DNA of 64,000 nucleotides from Archilochus colubris (taxonomy: Eukaryota > Chordata > Aves > Apodiformes > Trochilidae). The stretch covers positions 158,046,552 through 158,110,551 of the forward strand of contig CM041083.1 in the NCBI GenBank assembly GCA_023079485.1, in the 5' to 3' direction. The notes beneath the pieces are model-generated. The model was not told the origin of the DNA, did no database searches, and saw nothing but the letters and a program-made list of their open reading frames with translations. A program made the position numbers and the translations under genes. Of the stretch, positions 25,627 through 37,898 are shown piece after piece. Position 1 is the stretch's first letter. Each line of letters opens with the position of its first letter.

Positions 25627-27146
25627 TATAGCTCAGAAACAGTATATAGAGAACCACTTTCTTCTCTTCTCTTTTCCATTCTGAAATCAAGGGTTAAATT
25701 AAGTTCTTTCCAATACAACATGGTGCTTAGATGTTGTAGTAACGGTGCATGAATATTTCAAGGACTTAGGAAAACAGCCTGCTTCACTTTGTGGAAAAAT
25801 ATTACAAAGCAGTGAATTGGGTATGGTGTGTATGATTCTTAGCTGATGAGTGTAAATGCAGCCCAAGCTGAGAGAGAATGATGTGAAGGAAAAGATGGTG
25901 AGAGGGTTGCAATAGGCTTTTGTCCACCTGATGAACTTTCGAGTTTTTAAAATAAAAGTATTTCTGTTTAATTGCAGTAGTTGTAAGGAGCTGGAAGTTA
26001 TCACAGATTTGCTACCTCTGTGGTCTCGCTTCTCATAAAAAAAAAAAAAAGTGCAATAGAGGTAATTAATTTTTTTTAAATATTGTTATTAAAAGGATCC
26101 TCTTTCAGATCCTCTTTTGTGGAAAAAGCCCTGCTAAGTAGCTCGCTTGTAAAAATGAAAACATGCAGCTTTGTGCAAGGTTTTTTTTTAATGTTTTTGT
26201 TTGTTTGTTTTTTGTACATTTATTTTTCAGCTACTATCTATTAAAATAATGGAATTGGTTTTAGAAATTGGAATGGTAGAGGCATTCTTTGTGGTTAAAG
26301 TAAATTCTGCTAAAGGATAAATCACATATATTGATACATCTTAAAAAGTACTTGCTAATCAGCCAATTATTTATTTATTTTATGGTATATGGTTTTGATG
26401 CTTGAGTTGGAATGTTGTGTAGTGTTAACCTAAAAGCCTATAACTGTAGTTCTGTCAAAGAGAGAAGGAAGATTTGGTTAATGAGACCTACTTTTATTTA
26501 AGAGCATAACTAATGCTATTTCATCTTCGGTTGTCTAGCACTGCACACCTTCTGTGACTTGATTAAGGAGTGGCAATAAAATAATTACAGAGTAACTATT
26601 ATTTTCATTTTGTTTGTACTTTATTAACACGCATTTAATTTTCTAGTTCTCTTCTTTTAAGAACAAACTCTATGGGGGAAAAAAAAGGAAAATAAAATCT
26701 TTGAATCTTGAGCTTAGTCTTTTAGAGTTTCTATGATCAATTGGTTTTTAAAAGCTTATTAGTGCTGATCTTCCTAACATCTGTTTTAAGTACTATTGGA
26801 ATGAAAAGTACCTGGATGCTTCAAGGTAATGTAAGCACTCCAAGACAATAACTCAGTGTTGGCAGGTCAGTGGCATTTGAGTACTAAGAAAAGTCAGTGG
26901 ATGCAGACATTTTTTAGAGTGTATGTGTAGATATAACACCGTGCAGCCTTACTTTTTCTTGTTTGTCATGGCTCTGTTTACTGTCCTATAATTTATTCCT
27001 TGTGATTTTTATCCACTTGCAGGAGTGAGTTTTAGGTTTTTGTTTCCTGTGGCAGGTAGGTTTCGTAAGTTTCTTAATTTTTATTTCTTCATAGGTTTTT
27101 TAATTTTTCTACTCAGATGATCCTCCATCTGAAACAAAATCTATCT
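25627..27146. other. Intergenic AT-rich sequence
   Basis: No gene, RNA or recognisable element. Short A and T runs occur, for example near 26038-26050. Confidence 0.5.
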
Positions 27147-27899
27147 AGAAAAGAGAAAAGGAGAGGAGAGGGGAGGGGAGGGGAGGGGAGGGGAGGGAGG
27201 AGGGGAGGGAGGGAGGAGGGGAGGGGAGGGAGGGGAGGGGAGGGGAGGAGGGGAGGGGAGGGGAGGGGAGGGGAGGGAGGGAGGGGAGGGGAGGGGAGGA
27301 GGGAGGGAGGGAGGGGAGGGGAGGGAGGGGAGAGGAGGGGAGAGGAGAGGAGAGGAGAGGAGAGAGAGGAGAGGAGGGGAGGAGGAGGGAGGGGAGGGAG
27401 GGAGGAGGGAGGGAGGGAGGGGAGGGGAGGGAGGGGAGGGGAGGGGAGGGAGAGGGAGGGAGGAGGGAGGGAGGGGAGGGAGGGGAGGGGAGGGAGGGGA
27501 GGGGAGGGAGGGGAGGGAGGAGGGAGGGAGGGGAGGGAGGGGAGGGGAGGGAGGGGAGAGGAGAGGAGAGGAGAGGAGAGGAGAGGAGAGGAGAGGAGAG
27601 GAGAGGAGGAGGAGAGGAGAGGAGAGGAGAGGAGAGGAGAGGAGAGAGAGGGAGAGGAGAGGAGAGGAGAGGAGAGGAGAGGAGAGGAGAGGAGAGGGAG
27701 AGGAGAGGAGAGGAGAGGAGAGGAGAGGAGAGGAGAGAGGAGAGAGGAGAGAGGAGAGGAGAGGGAGAGGAGAGGGAGAGGAGAGGAGAGGAGAGGAGAG
27801 AGGAGAGGAGAGGAGAGGAGAGGAGAGGAGAGGAGAGGAGAGGAGAGGAGAGGAGAGGAGAGGAGAGGAGAGGAGAGGAGAGGAGAGAGGAGAGAGGAA
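27147..27899 (+). repeat. 753-nt uninterrupted polypurine (GGGGA/GGAGA)n satellite-like repeat
   Basis: Every base on the + strand is A or G from 27147 to 27899. The left half is mainly GGGGA/GGGA units, with many runs of four G. The right half, from about 27555, is mainly GGAGA pentamers. Several frames on both strands stay open through it only because the repeat has no stop codons. G4-forming and triplex (H-DNA) potential is high. Confidence 0.97.
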
Positions 27900-27961
27900 C
27901 AGAAAAAGACAGAAAACAAGATGGGGGTGGGGCAGAGGGGCGGAGGCTTGGGCACATCGCA

Positions 27962-28034
27962 GCCGAAATAGCTCAGCTGGGAGAGCGTTAGACTGAAGAT
28001 CTAAAGGTCCCTGGTTCGATCCCGGGTTTCGGCA
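27962..28034 (+). tRNA. tRNA-Phe (anticodon GAA)
   Basis: The 73-nt sequence folds into a standard cloverleaf. The acceptor stem GCCGAAA (27962-27968) pairs with TTTCGGC (28027-28033), followed by discriminator A at 28034. The anticodon stem TTAGA/TCTAA encloses loop CTGAAGA, putting GAA at 27995-27997 (positions 34-36), which reads UUC and UUU. The internal RNA polymerase III promoter is intact: A box TAGCTCAGCTGG (27969-27980) and B box GGTTCGATCC (28013-28022). CCA is not encoded, as usual in eukaryotes. It matches the canonical vertebrate tRNA-Phe(GAA) closely and looks functional. It stands alone, 62 bp after a long polypurine tract and about 75 bp before a CR1 fragment. Confidence 0.97.
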
Positions 28035-28042
28035 GCTGCTTC

Positions 28043-28046
28043 TTTT
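28043..28046 (+). terminator. RNA polymerase III terminator (TTTT)
   Basis: A run of four T residues starting 9 nt after the tRNA 3' end, as expected for Pol III termination. Confidence 0.7.
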
Positions 28047-28107
28047 GGGAAAGTGGTTCTTCCTTTCTACCCTGCACTGATGACAGCCCAACAGAATTAC
28101 CGTGATA

Positions 28108-28618
28108 ATTTGTGGAGCCCTCAACATATGAAGGAGATAGAGCTATTGGGGTGCGTTCAGAGGAGAGCCAAGAAGATGATTAGAGGCACACAGAAGCACC
28201 TCTCACAGGAAAAGACGTTGAGGAAGTGGGGGTGTTCAGCTTGGAGAAGAGAAGGCTTTGTGGAGACATTATACAGGCCTTCTTCCAGTACCTGAAGGGG
28301 GCCTACAGGAAAGTTTGGGAGGTGCTTTTTACAAGGACATGTAGGTGATAGGACCAGGGATAATAGCTTTAAATTGGAAGAGGGTAGATTTAGGTTAGAC
28401 GTTATAAATAAATTTTTAACTGTGAGGGTGGCAAGGCACTGGCACAGGTTGCCCAGGGAGGTTGTGGATGCCTCGTCCCTGGAAGCGTTCAAGGCCAGAT
28501 TGGATTGGGCTCGGAGCAACCTGATCTGGTGGCAGGTGTCCCTGCCCATGCAAGGGGGTTGTACCTAGATGATCTTTAAAGTCCCTTCCAACCCAAATCA
28601 GTGTATGATTCTATGATA
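28108..28618 (+). mobile_element. CR1 LINE fragment, 5'-truncated
   Basis: Forward-strand CR1: the end of ORF2 (the frame reading VQRRAKKMIRGTQKHL), 3' UTR (GGCAAGGCACTGGCACAGGT, then CCCTTCCAACCC) and the 3' terminus ATGATTCTATGAT ending at 28618. It begins about 75 bp after the tRNA gene. Confidence 0.93.
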
Positions 28619-31600
28619 TCTGAGAACTGTCTAGTAGGTTGTAACTGGTGTTCCAGTATTTACTCAAGAAGCTGTATTTAGTTTTCAGACATCCAAATTA
28701 GGATTTATCTTTCCAAAGACTGATCATGTTGCCTCTCTGCTTTCATAATTACTCTTTATCTTAAAACTCTTATTGATGTTTGAAACACGTATTAAAATGT
28801 TGATTAGAAATTCTGCATGCATGCCATTCGTATTCAGAGGAACATTTCAGGTGCTGGCTATAGCTGTTTCTTGAACGAGACACTTAATTTTTGCTAGAGC
28901 TACAACTCTGGTCCAAAAAGGATTTTAATATGTTCTAAGAAGATGTGTGGTTTGTTTAGGGCTTGACTAAATTTCTTCAATATAGTTTCAGTCCTCCCAA
29001 ATATAAAAGCTCTGTTTAAATGTGGAAGGGTGCTTAAGACTGATTCTTCTCAAGCTATAGGCTCTGATTCTTGTAAAGCTGGTTTTGTTTGTATTTTTGA
29101 CTCTTGGTGTATGTATTTCACTTAATCTCTGCATGTATCTTCGTAGTTTGCTAGCTCAGTCTACTGTGACAACACATTATTTTCCTGTCAGAGCCTGAAA
29201 TGGAAGATATAGATATGCTTGGGTAACTGAAGTTCACACTTTCCCTAAGTCTGATGGAGAATCCTTACAGTTTCTTCTCTGTTTTGTTGGTTTCTGATTC
29301 CTATTCAAATCTGGTCCCAATATAGGTATTTCCTGGTCCTCCATAAGTATATCTCTGACTGAACTTTCATTTCTTTAATAAACGGCTCAAAAAACATCTC
29401 CTCTGGGTTTCTTATATGAATCTATTAACTTTCAAAAGCAGCTTTTTTAAAACAAGACACTAGTCAAATAGATTACATTGTGAACAATTAAAATTGAACG
29501 CCTCGGATGGTATAATTTTACAAACAACAAGAAAACCACAACTGTTCTTTCAGTCCTTGAGGGTTTTGGTTTTGGTTGGGTTTTTTATGTTGTTTGGATT
29601 GGGTGGTTTTGTGTTTTTTCTTGGTTTATGAATGTGATACCTATTTGAAGGTGAATGTAATTAGATTTTTGTTTTATCTCTCCCATTGTAATAACTTCTA
29701 GGAGAATTCCAGTTAGACAGGGATCCTGAATACTGTCTTCTCTAGTCTAGACACACATCCATCATATCTCTGCATTTCTTGCTTTTCTTATATTGCTATG
29801 GATAACTTTTTTTGAAAGAAATTATGAGATTAGACACATTCAGCGGGTTTTTGAGGGTAAGAAGAGGAAGTAGTTTCTTTGTTTGCTCATCTGTTCTAAC
29901 CATAAGAAATTAACTTCTGTGGAGCTAGAAAGCAAGTAACATATCTGAAGTTGTTAACTCTACCTCTGCAAATTATTTCATTTGTCACACTACAACATGC
30001 TGAAATATGGTGTGCCTAGAATGAGCTCAGTGTAGATGTTCCTTCATTAGGGATCCATTAGCCTTGTTATTATAGCATTCTTCCAAAGAGTAAATATCAG
30101 AGGATACTGAAGGACACTCTGATTCAAATGCTTAGTTTGAACCAAGACCTTATATTTCTTGTATTTCTTCAGTCAGATGAATAAAGAGGCAGTGGAGGTT
30201 TGCTGCATCTTTTGGGAGGGGTTTAATTATATTTTAATCTTCTGCCCTCTCACATCTCAGATAGGGCTATACATTTAAAATTTTCATGAAAAAAACTGAA
30301 CAAATTCAACAAGAATTCAGGTGAGGGGTGGGCAAAAAACCAAACATGAAGATAACCTCTCATTTAAGACAACCAGAACAATTTCCTGGGAAGTGGAAGA
30401 TGTGGCATAGGATGCACATGATCCGTTCTCAAATTCATCCACAGGGAAGGTGAGCATTAAACTAATCTCTCAAAGCTGGATGAGGTTTTTTAAATGCTGC
30501 TACAAATGACTACAAATAGCAAAACTATTTTTGCATTTAGAACATACTTCCATCCCTTCCTCCCCCCTAGAAGTTGGATAACTTTGAAAATCATCCCCAC
30601 ATAATGTGAGTGGACTTGACTCTTGCATGGCTTCTAGAGCTGCACAGCTCTGCTTTGAACTATGCATGTGTGTTTATTTCACCTGGTACTTGGTCTCTTG
30701 GTTTGGCCTAATGAGTTTCACGAGTCCATTAAGTTGTATTACCCAAGATTTACTCCCCAGTAGAATGGAATTTTTCCTGAGTGAGCTGGAGGAAAAGAGA
30801 GAGAAAATGAACACTTTTTAAAATTTAATGTGTTATTAAATGTGACAGCGGCCTTATCAGGGAGGATCTGTGCCTTGTTTGTTTTGTAAGAAAGACAGCA
30901 AAGAAGATTAATAAGGAATGGTGGAGTTGTGCTCCATGCCAGACACACAGAAACAGAAGAAAACTCTGACTCAAGAAAAAAAAGATGCAAGAAGGTAGTT
31001 GTTTGGTTGCCCAGCACTCAGACTACGAAGTTTGAAACGCGCCTCTTGCAGAAGGAAGAAGACTTTGCAGAGGCTTTCCCATGTCCTTTGAGAAATATGT
31101 ACCATGCTGGTTATGAGAATACCTAGGGTTTTTTCCTCTAATTTTCCAGAAAAAATTAAGAGATCCTGGTAATCTGTCCACAGCAGATTTTACATGTTAT
31201 AAACTGTTCATGGATCCTGCACCTGTAGATGTTAAATCATGTGAAACCATATGATCTAACATTTCAGAGTCTCCAGAAGTGATGCCTCTATATAAATTAT
31301 GCTGAGTTTTAAAGAAAAAACAAACAAAAGGAAAAAAAGGTAAAATATACAACAGCTATTGGACTTGGATTAATCTGTATCAGAGGATGAGGTAAATTCT
31401 TCAAAACAGACTTCAAAACTGGTGTATGCACAGCACTTGATGCTTCTAAATGCAGGTGAGCAAAGGTATTTGTAGAACAAGAATTTTGGGGAGAAAAGAT
31501 GAAAATTAAATGGACTGTTAAGTTTGAGTTAGAAGAATGAGAGCAGAAGGGAAACCAAGGATTGAGGATGCTAGCTGGACCAAGGATTGAGATGCATTCC

Positions 31601-32935
31601 CTGTCTTATCAAGTCAGTCACAAGCCTCCAGAACAAAGATGCAGACTCCAGCATGGGAAGCAGTAGAGATGGAGAATGTTCTATGAATGATGGCCAGGTA
31701 GGCTTTGTCCAGATGCTTTGAAAGATGTTGAAATCTATGTAGAATAATAAATGGTGTAAATAATAAATGGTGTTCTGCATGCTTGCCTCTTGGTTTAACT
31801 TTTTACTATATGCTCCTAGATATATTGGGAACAGTGCTTGTTCTCAGGACCAGTTGAAATGGGAAATTTCTTTTGGCTGCTCTGCTGATACATATTAGTA
31901 AGAAAATAATATGTCAAGTGACTTGTAATGTACAAGTCAAGTACTTGTAATGTAGTAGTCCTTAGTAATTATAAGTCTAGAGGGGAAAAAAAAAATCCCA
32001 CAGGGAATAATATGGCTAGTGCAGCAACAGGTATACCCATAGACATCTGAGTTCAGTAAATAATGATTCATGGATAGAAATTCTGTGTTTGAAGTCATGA
32101 CTCATTTAACTGAACCCTAGGACTCTGAGTTTTAAATACAACACAAAACCTGAAAAAAGTTAATCTACTGTTGCTCAAAAAAACTGTTTTTAAGTAACTT
32201 ATAGTTACTAAAATATGTCCATGAGTAACTGTGTGGGCTTCTAAACAGTTGCACCTTAGCTTGTTTGGGGTTTTTTAGCTAGACTTCTTAAGGTTTCATT
32301 GGCAACACAATTGTCCTAAATATATCCCTGGCATCCTGATGCAAATTTGGAATTTGAATTTAAAATTCATTTGTTTTGCCCATTTGAGAAGACCCAATAA
32401 TGTGATTTCAATTTTGTGTGAAAACACAGTAGAAAGAGAAATATAAGCTCATCTTATTTTTGTTATTTGTTTATTTATTTATTTATTATTTCTATTGATA
32501 TGGTAGATTTTAGATTAGCTTATTTGAACTGCCAAGCCAATTTAGTTTCCAACAGAGTTCAGGTGTTCCATTCTTTGTAAACAATTCAGAATTGTTAGTT
32601 CTCATGTTTATGGCTTCATTTATGGCAGAAGACTGGTCTTGATGGCCAAAATGGATTTTTCCAGTGTTGTGTTTCTATGATAGGACTTTTAAATGGGATT
32701 GGATCCTTTATCCTATGTGGGAATTCAATAAATGTTACTGGGGAAGGACTTGAGGTTTCCAAGCTCTAATCAAGTTTCAATCCAAGGTCTGGTTTTGAAT
32801 CTTACTGGTGTATGTAGATTTGAATGTCAAACCACACTGTATCTTCTTTTTAACCTACGAAATATTTTCAAACCAATAATATCTTATGAAACATCACTAA
32901 GATGTCTTCTTTGTGGCTTTCCATTACTGTTCTCT
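28619..32935. other. Intergenic AT-rich sequence
   Basis: No gene, RNA gene or interspersed repeat is recognised. It includes a GT-rich patch near 29560-29625 and a (TTTA)n run near 32465-32490. Confidence 0.5.
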
Positions 32936-33425
32936 TGTGAGACCCCATCTGGAGTTCTGCAGCCAGTTCTGGAGCCCCTATTTCAAGAAAGACATGGACG
33001 TGCTGGAACGTGTCCAGAGAAGGGCCATGAGGATGATCAGAGGGCTGGAGCACCTCCCCTATGAGGACAGACAGAGAGAGTTGAGGTTATTCAGTCTGGA
33101 GAGGAGAAGGCTCCAAGGAGACCTTATTGCAGCCTTCCAGTACCTGAAGAGGCCTACAAGAAATCTGGTGAGGGACTTTTTAGGATGTCAGGTAGTGATA
33201 GGACATGGGGGAATGGATTCAAAATAGAGAGTAGATTTAGATTAGATAATAGGGAAAAGTTCTTCACCATGAGGGTGGTGAGACACTGGCACAGGTAGCT
33301 TTTAAGGCCAGGCTGTACAGGGCTCTGAGCAACCTGATCTAGTGGGGAAGTGTCCCTGCCCATGGCAGGGGGGCTGGAATTAGGTGATCTTAAAGGTCCC
33401 TTCCATCCCCTGAAAATTCTGTGAT
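32936..33425 (+). mobile_element. CR1 LINE fragment, 5'-truncated
   Basis: Forward-strand CR1 beginning at the block encoding VRPHLEFCSQFWSPYFKKDM. It continues through [20 protein letters not shown], the 3' UTR and a degraded terminus (AATTCTGTGATTTTTG). Stops and indels show it is inactive. Confidence 0.93.
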
Positions 33426-33857
33426 TTTTGGTTTTAGCTCTTCATTTTTTTCCCTCTTCATTCACACACTATAAGGCTGTTGGTTAAAACATTCTAGGTA
33501 ACTTTTCTTGTTCTTCAGGGTGATTAGAGATTACTTCCTGGTAATAATTCTTCAGCTGTGATTGTCTTCATGTGATGCATAGCAAGTTTAGACAAATACG
33601 TATAGGAAAAGACTGAATTTATACATCAGGGGAAATCTGGTAGAATACTCTTAACTAATTAATTGCTACAGTCCTGAAAGGAAAAAATTACTCATGAATA
33701 CCATTTACTTGAATGTGTAATTTTTATTTTTTCTAATGCCAGTCACATCACTATAGCAAAAGAAAGTTGCTGGGGTTTTCTTTGTTGATCTCCCCACCTG
33801 ACACATATGGCTTAACATTAGGAAATGCTGGAGCTGTAAGATTTTACCTTGCACACT

Positions 33858-33899
33858 CTGTGTGTGTGTGTGTGTGTGTGCATGCATGCGTGTGTGTGT
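33858..33899. repeat. (TG)n microsatellite
   Basis: About 11 TG units, a CATGCATGCG interruption, then further TG units. Confidence 0.95.
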
Positions 33900-34974
33900 A
33901 CAAAGTGAATTCTATAGAAAAAGTTCAAAGAAAAAGACACAGTTTGGCTAAAGCAGAATTAAAGTCTAAACATCAGTGCAATAAAAATTATGAAGACAAA
34001 AGTGGGCAAATGGGTGCACAGATGGACCTTCTGGGTAGAAAGCTTCTTGGGATTTGTGACAGTTCACATCAAAATAAAGTGAGGTTTGGTTGGTTGGTTT
34101 CCTCTAGCATGTCTCTACAATTTAGATTGGCAAAACCTGACTTATAAAAAACATGACAAAGCAAATAAATTTGGAAAGTTGAATTTTTTTCCTTTTTTAA
34201 AAATTATTTTTATTTTTTGAATATGTGAGCTTTGTTTTTCCTTATTTGTCCTGTATATAGAAACTATAAATATAAGTAAGCTCATGTCACTGTTTGACCT
34301 GCAAACCAACTGGATAGGGAGGAACAAGCATCTCCATTGTAGGAAAGGAGAAGGCCTTATCTCTAAAGTGCAGGCAGTATAGTGGCTATCCTGTGCTTTT
34401 TATCGTTAAAGAACTTTGTGTAATGGAAAAGTATAGGACAAGAATTACGCTGTAAATTTTTGTGGGTTTTTTTGTTTAGGTTTTTTTTCCTTGTCCTCTC
34501 CTCCCCCCAAGTCCCCTCAGTAATAATGAACTTTCAAAATGCTGACAACTTAAAGCTGTATGTTACAGTGTAAACGTGGCAAAATAGACTCTAGATCTGT
34601 TGGAATTATGTGATGAAAAATGTTCCCTTTAACTAGTCATATTATCAGCTTCAAAACATACCTTAACAGTGACAGAAGCTTAGTAACCAAGAGATTATAT
34701 TTTTTTTCTCTGTTATTTCTGGTTAAAGTCCTGTTTGTGGGAAAAATGTGATGGTAAGAGCTAGTTGCTTCAGGTGAACAAAGAACTCTAACAACACCTA
34801 ATTGTAGTAAATTGCAAATTTTATTGGAGTACTGAATGCTGTGGTTCATAACTCTCTGGTTGCAGTTTAATATGTAAACTGTCTAGCTCGCATACTTTGA
34901 AGTTATCTTACTCCAGTCTCCCTGCTTGCTTGTGAAGAAATTACTATATTCATTTGTATCATTTTTGAGAGCTA

Positions 34975-34994
34975 AAAAAAAAAAAAAAAAAAAA
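34975..34994. repeat. A20 homopolymer
   Basis: Twenty consecutive A residues. Confidence 0.95.
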
Positions 34995-37096
34995 GGCCTG
35001 GGAATATAATTCAAAAGTATAAGGGTTAGGTTATGAAACCATGGAACTTTCTCCATTACATCCAGTCATGCAGGATAGGGGACCTTTCAAATTACCTGGT
35101 GGGAACTCTTCTTCTGCTGTGTTGAAACTCACACTGATCTGTGTGAGCAGTGACAGTGAGCAAGACCGACTGTCAGACTCTAATTCTGGATGACTTCTGA
35201 GCAATTCTGCTAAAAGTTACTTATAAACGTGCCAAGTGAATGAACACAACTGATGAAAACCCCACCTTAAAGTAAAAGGGAGAGGCTGACTGGCAGAGTG
35301 CTTCATTCTGTAACAGCAAGCAGATGTTAGAGTATTGTCAGGAGTAAAACACATGCTGGCTGCAAAGCACTTAATGGTGGCTTTCAGTTGACTGTTTTGA
35401 TGTTATCTAAATCAATAAAAATAATAAACATGATCTATCTTTCAAATATATTGCTAGGTCAAAAACGCTTCAGCTACATAAAGCAAAGGGCTAATCTGGC
35501 GCAAACTGTGTCCAAAACTACATTACCAGGTGATTGTTGTTTTTTTTTTTAATAAAACACCAAATTCAAATATGCAGTAATTCTGTGCTAACTACAGGAG
35601 CATAGTCAATACCAGATATAGCATATGGATGGGATATGGATCCATTTCATCTCATCTCATCTGGACGAAATGTGTACTTCTGAATTTTTTTACCTGGCAT
35701 AGTACTGGTATTATTGCTCAGAATGAGTCTCATAGAAAGAATATGAAATTTAAGTGCCCCAGTCATATTAAAAAATTATAATAAAAATAAAATAAAATTA
35801 AAGAATTAAAAAGGAAAAAAAAAAAAGGTTGCTTCCTCCAAGTACCAAACAAGAAGTGAAAACATGGCTGTGAATGAATGATGACTGAACATCCAAGGCC
35901 CAACTGGTGCCACCAGCAGCCTCCCAAGTTGAAGACTACTTTGAATTTCAAGTGAAGAAAAAGAAAGCTTGGAGGAGGACTATAAGAAGGTCCAGAATTA
36001 TTCTTGCTTGGCAGCTCCTAATTACATTGTCACACCATTACTCCTCACAGGCTGAAGCTTACAGAAGGAGGACATCTTGCAACTTTCCCTCACAAAAGGA
36101 GAAAGGCTTGAGATAAAAAGAGATGGGGAGCAGCAGTTGCAGCTTGCAAAGAATAATACCACGCTGCGTGTGCCTCTGTATAATACAAGCCCAGACAAAT
36201 TCTAGAGTTTGGAGTAATACGCAAGAATTGCAATAAATTGCATCACTTTTCAAAAACGTCTGGCAGCACTTAGCTTTTATGGCACGCATGTTAAGATGGC
36301 TATAATGGCATTAGAGCAGCAGAATAATTTTGAGATTTTCCCTCATTACTCCACCTTTACAGACTATTGCAAGGTCAACAACTTTCCTACAAGACAGTGT
36401 GGGTCTGGCAGTTAATTGCCTCCCAACACTCACCCAAAGCAGGAGCCATCCCGTGTGCTTTCAGACTGTGCCGGCCTGGCAAACACACTCTGCAAATTCT
36501 AGTTAAGAGGCACCAAAAATCCTGCACTTCCAATGAGTTTGGGCTTCACCCTTCCTCAGGTCTCCAACAGAAGTCATTGGTTTCAGTTTGCCAGAAGACA
36601 GACTGTCAGGCATTGTGTGTTTGGTGAAGGAACTATTACAGCCTGGATATAAAGTACCAGTTTACAATAAAACACACAAGTGAGCTAAAAGGGACAGGGT
36701 CTGTTTCTGGGGTTTTTGTTTGTTTAGTTGTTTTTTGTTTGGTTTGGTTTGAGTTTGTGGGTTTTTTTGTGTTTTTTTTTCCTTCCTGGTTCTGTCTGAA
36801 GGAATGATTTTAGGTAAAGAGAAGCTGCAAAGACTTACTAACTTATTCTCAGAGGGAATGCAATTTGGTGGTGCTTAGCACTTTAAGATATGGTGCTTGT
36901 TTTCTTGAGGCTCCTTTTATCACTGCTTGATTATTCTTTTTTTTATTATTTTATTTTTCCCACTCCATTACAGTATAAAAATTAAAACTGAAAGCTTTTT
37001 ATGTAGTTAGTATTTTAAATAGTTCTTGGATGGTCTCCGGTGCCTCCAACTGCATTCAGAAAGTAGCTTTTTCCTCAGTGATAGCACTACTTGGAT

Positions 37097-37251
37097 CTTT
37101 GCAAAAATATTTATTTGTGTTCAGGATCAGCAGAATTCCAGGCTTTATTAAGGCCCTCATTTGGAAAGAAGAAAAATCAAGAAAATATGACACCATGCAC
37201 CTTCTTTGGAAGAGTTTTTGCAGACTGCAATCCAAGCCATATTTGGCTTTC
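37097..37251. repeat. Local duplication, copy 1
   Basis: About 155 bp sharing long identical blocks with 37439-37593 in direct orientation, for example TTGCAAAAATATTTAT and CAGCAGAATTCCAGGCTT, then AGGCCCTCATTTGGAAA. It is not a repeat family I recognise. Confidence 0.85.
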
Positions 37252-37438
37252 TTTCTGCTACCTGGACAGCTACCTTTGAAAAGACCTGCTTGAACTTGTT
37301 GGTTTTGACATCCCTAGTTCCCTAAAAAAGTACTTGAAATTTGGCATGAGCGCTTACACAATGGTGGGTGATACACAAGCTTAAGAAAGATGACAGTTGC
37401 ATAATTCTCCTGTATTTGCTGCTATGCAGAGAGAAACT

Positions 37439-37593
37439 TTTTGCAAAAATATTTATCTGTGTTCAGAATCAGCAGAATTCCAGGCTTCATTGAGGCCCTC
37501 ATTTGGAAATTAGAAAAATCAGGAAAACTCAACACTATGCACCTTCTTTGGATGAGTTTTTTACAGATTGCAATCCAAGTTACATTTGGCTTC
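37439..37593. repeat. Local duplication, copy 2
   Basis: Second copy of the segment at 37097-37251, offset by 342 nt, with scattered substitutions and small indels (roughly 85% identity by eye). It lies about 900 bp upstream of the CpG island core. Confidence 0.85.
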
Positions 37594-37739
37594 AGACTTT
37601 TTTTAACACGTCCTCTGGTACAGACCAGAAGTTTTCAGCTGTACAAAGCATTACGAAGGGCAAAACTGCAGGCCTACAGTTGCAGCAGATAAAAAGTAGC
37701 CATGTAAGAAACGTAAGAATAAGAAAGTAATCTGAGAGG

Positions 37740-37898
37740 AAGATGGTACCTCATCCCTTAAACTGTTCAAGGCCAGGTTCAATGGGGCTTTGAGCAACCT
37801 GGTCTAGTGGGAGGCACCCCTGTCCATGACAGGAGGGTTGGAATTAAAAGATGTTTAAGGCCCCTTCCAATGCAAAACATTCTATGATTCTGTGATTA
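37740..37898 (+). mobile_element. CR1 LINE 3' end fragment
   Basis: Forward-strand CR1 3' UTR (TTCAAGGCCAGGTTCAATGG, GAGCAACCTGGTCTAGTGGG) ending in the terminal repeat ATTCTATGATTCTGTGATTA. Only about 160 bp of the element is present. Confidence 0.9.

Larger units (their letters stand above)
33426..37096. other. Intergenic sequence upstream of the promoter
   Basis: AT-rich and without recognised genes. It contains the (GT)n and A20 runs listed separately, an A-rich patch near 35770-35830 and a GT-rich patch near 36710-36785. The section 35880-36640 has a more balanced composition but no long frame or recognisable family. Confidence 0.45.

Noticed and set aside
27113..28127. Very long frames (270-328 codons) on both strands across 27.1-28.1 kb
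   Set aside because: They are translations of the polypurine repeat (Gly/Arg/Glu on one strand, Ser/Leu/Pro on the other) and exist only because the repeat has no stop codons. One also runs through the tRNA gene.
32913..33227. Apparent protein-coding frame MAFHYCSLVRPHLEFCS
   Set aside because: It is the end of CR1 ORF2, not a host gene.
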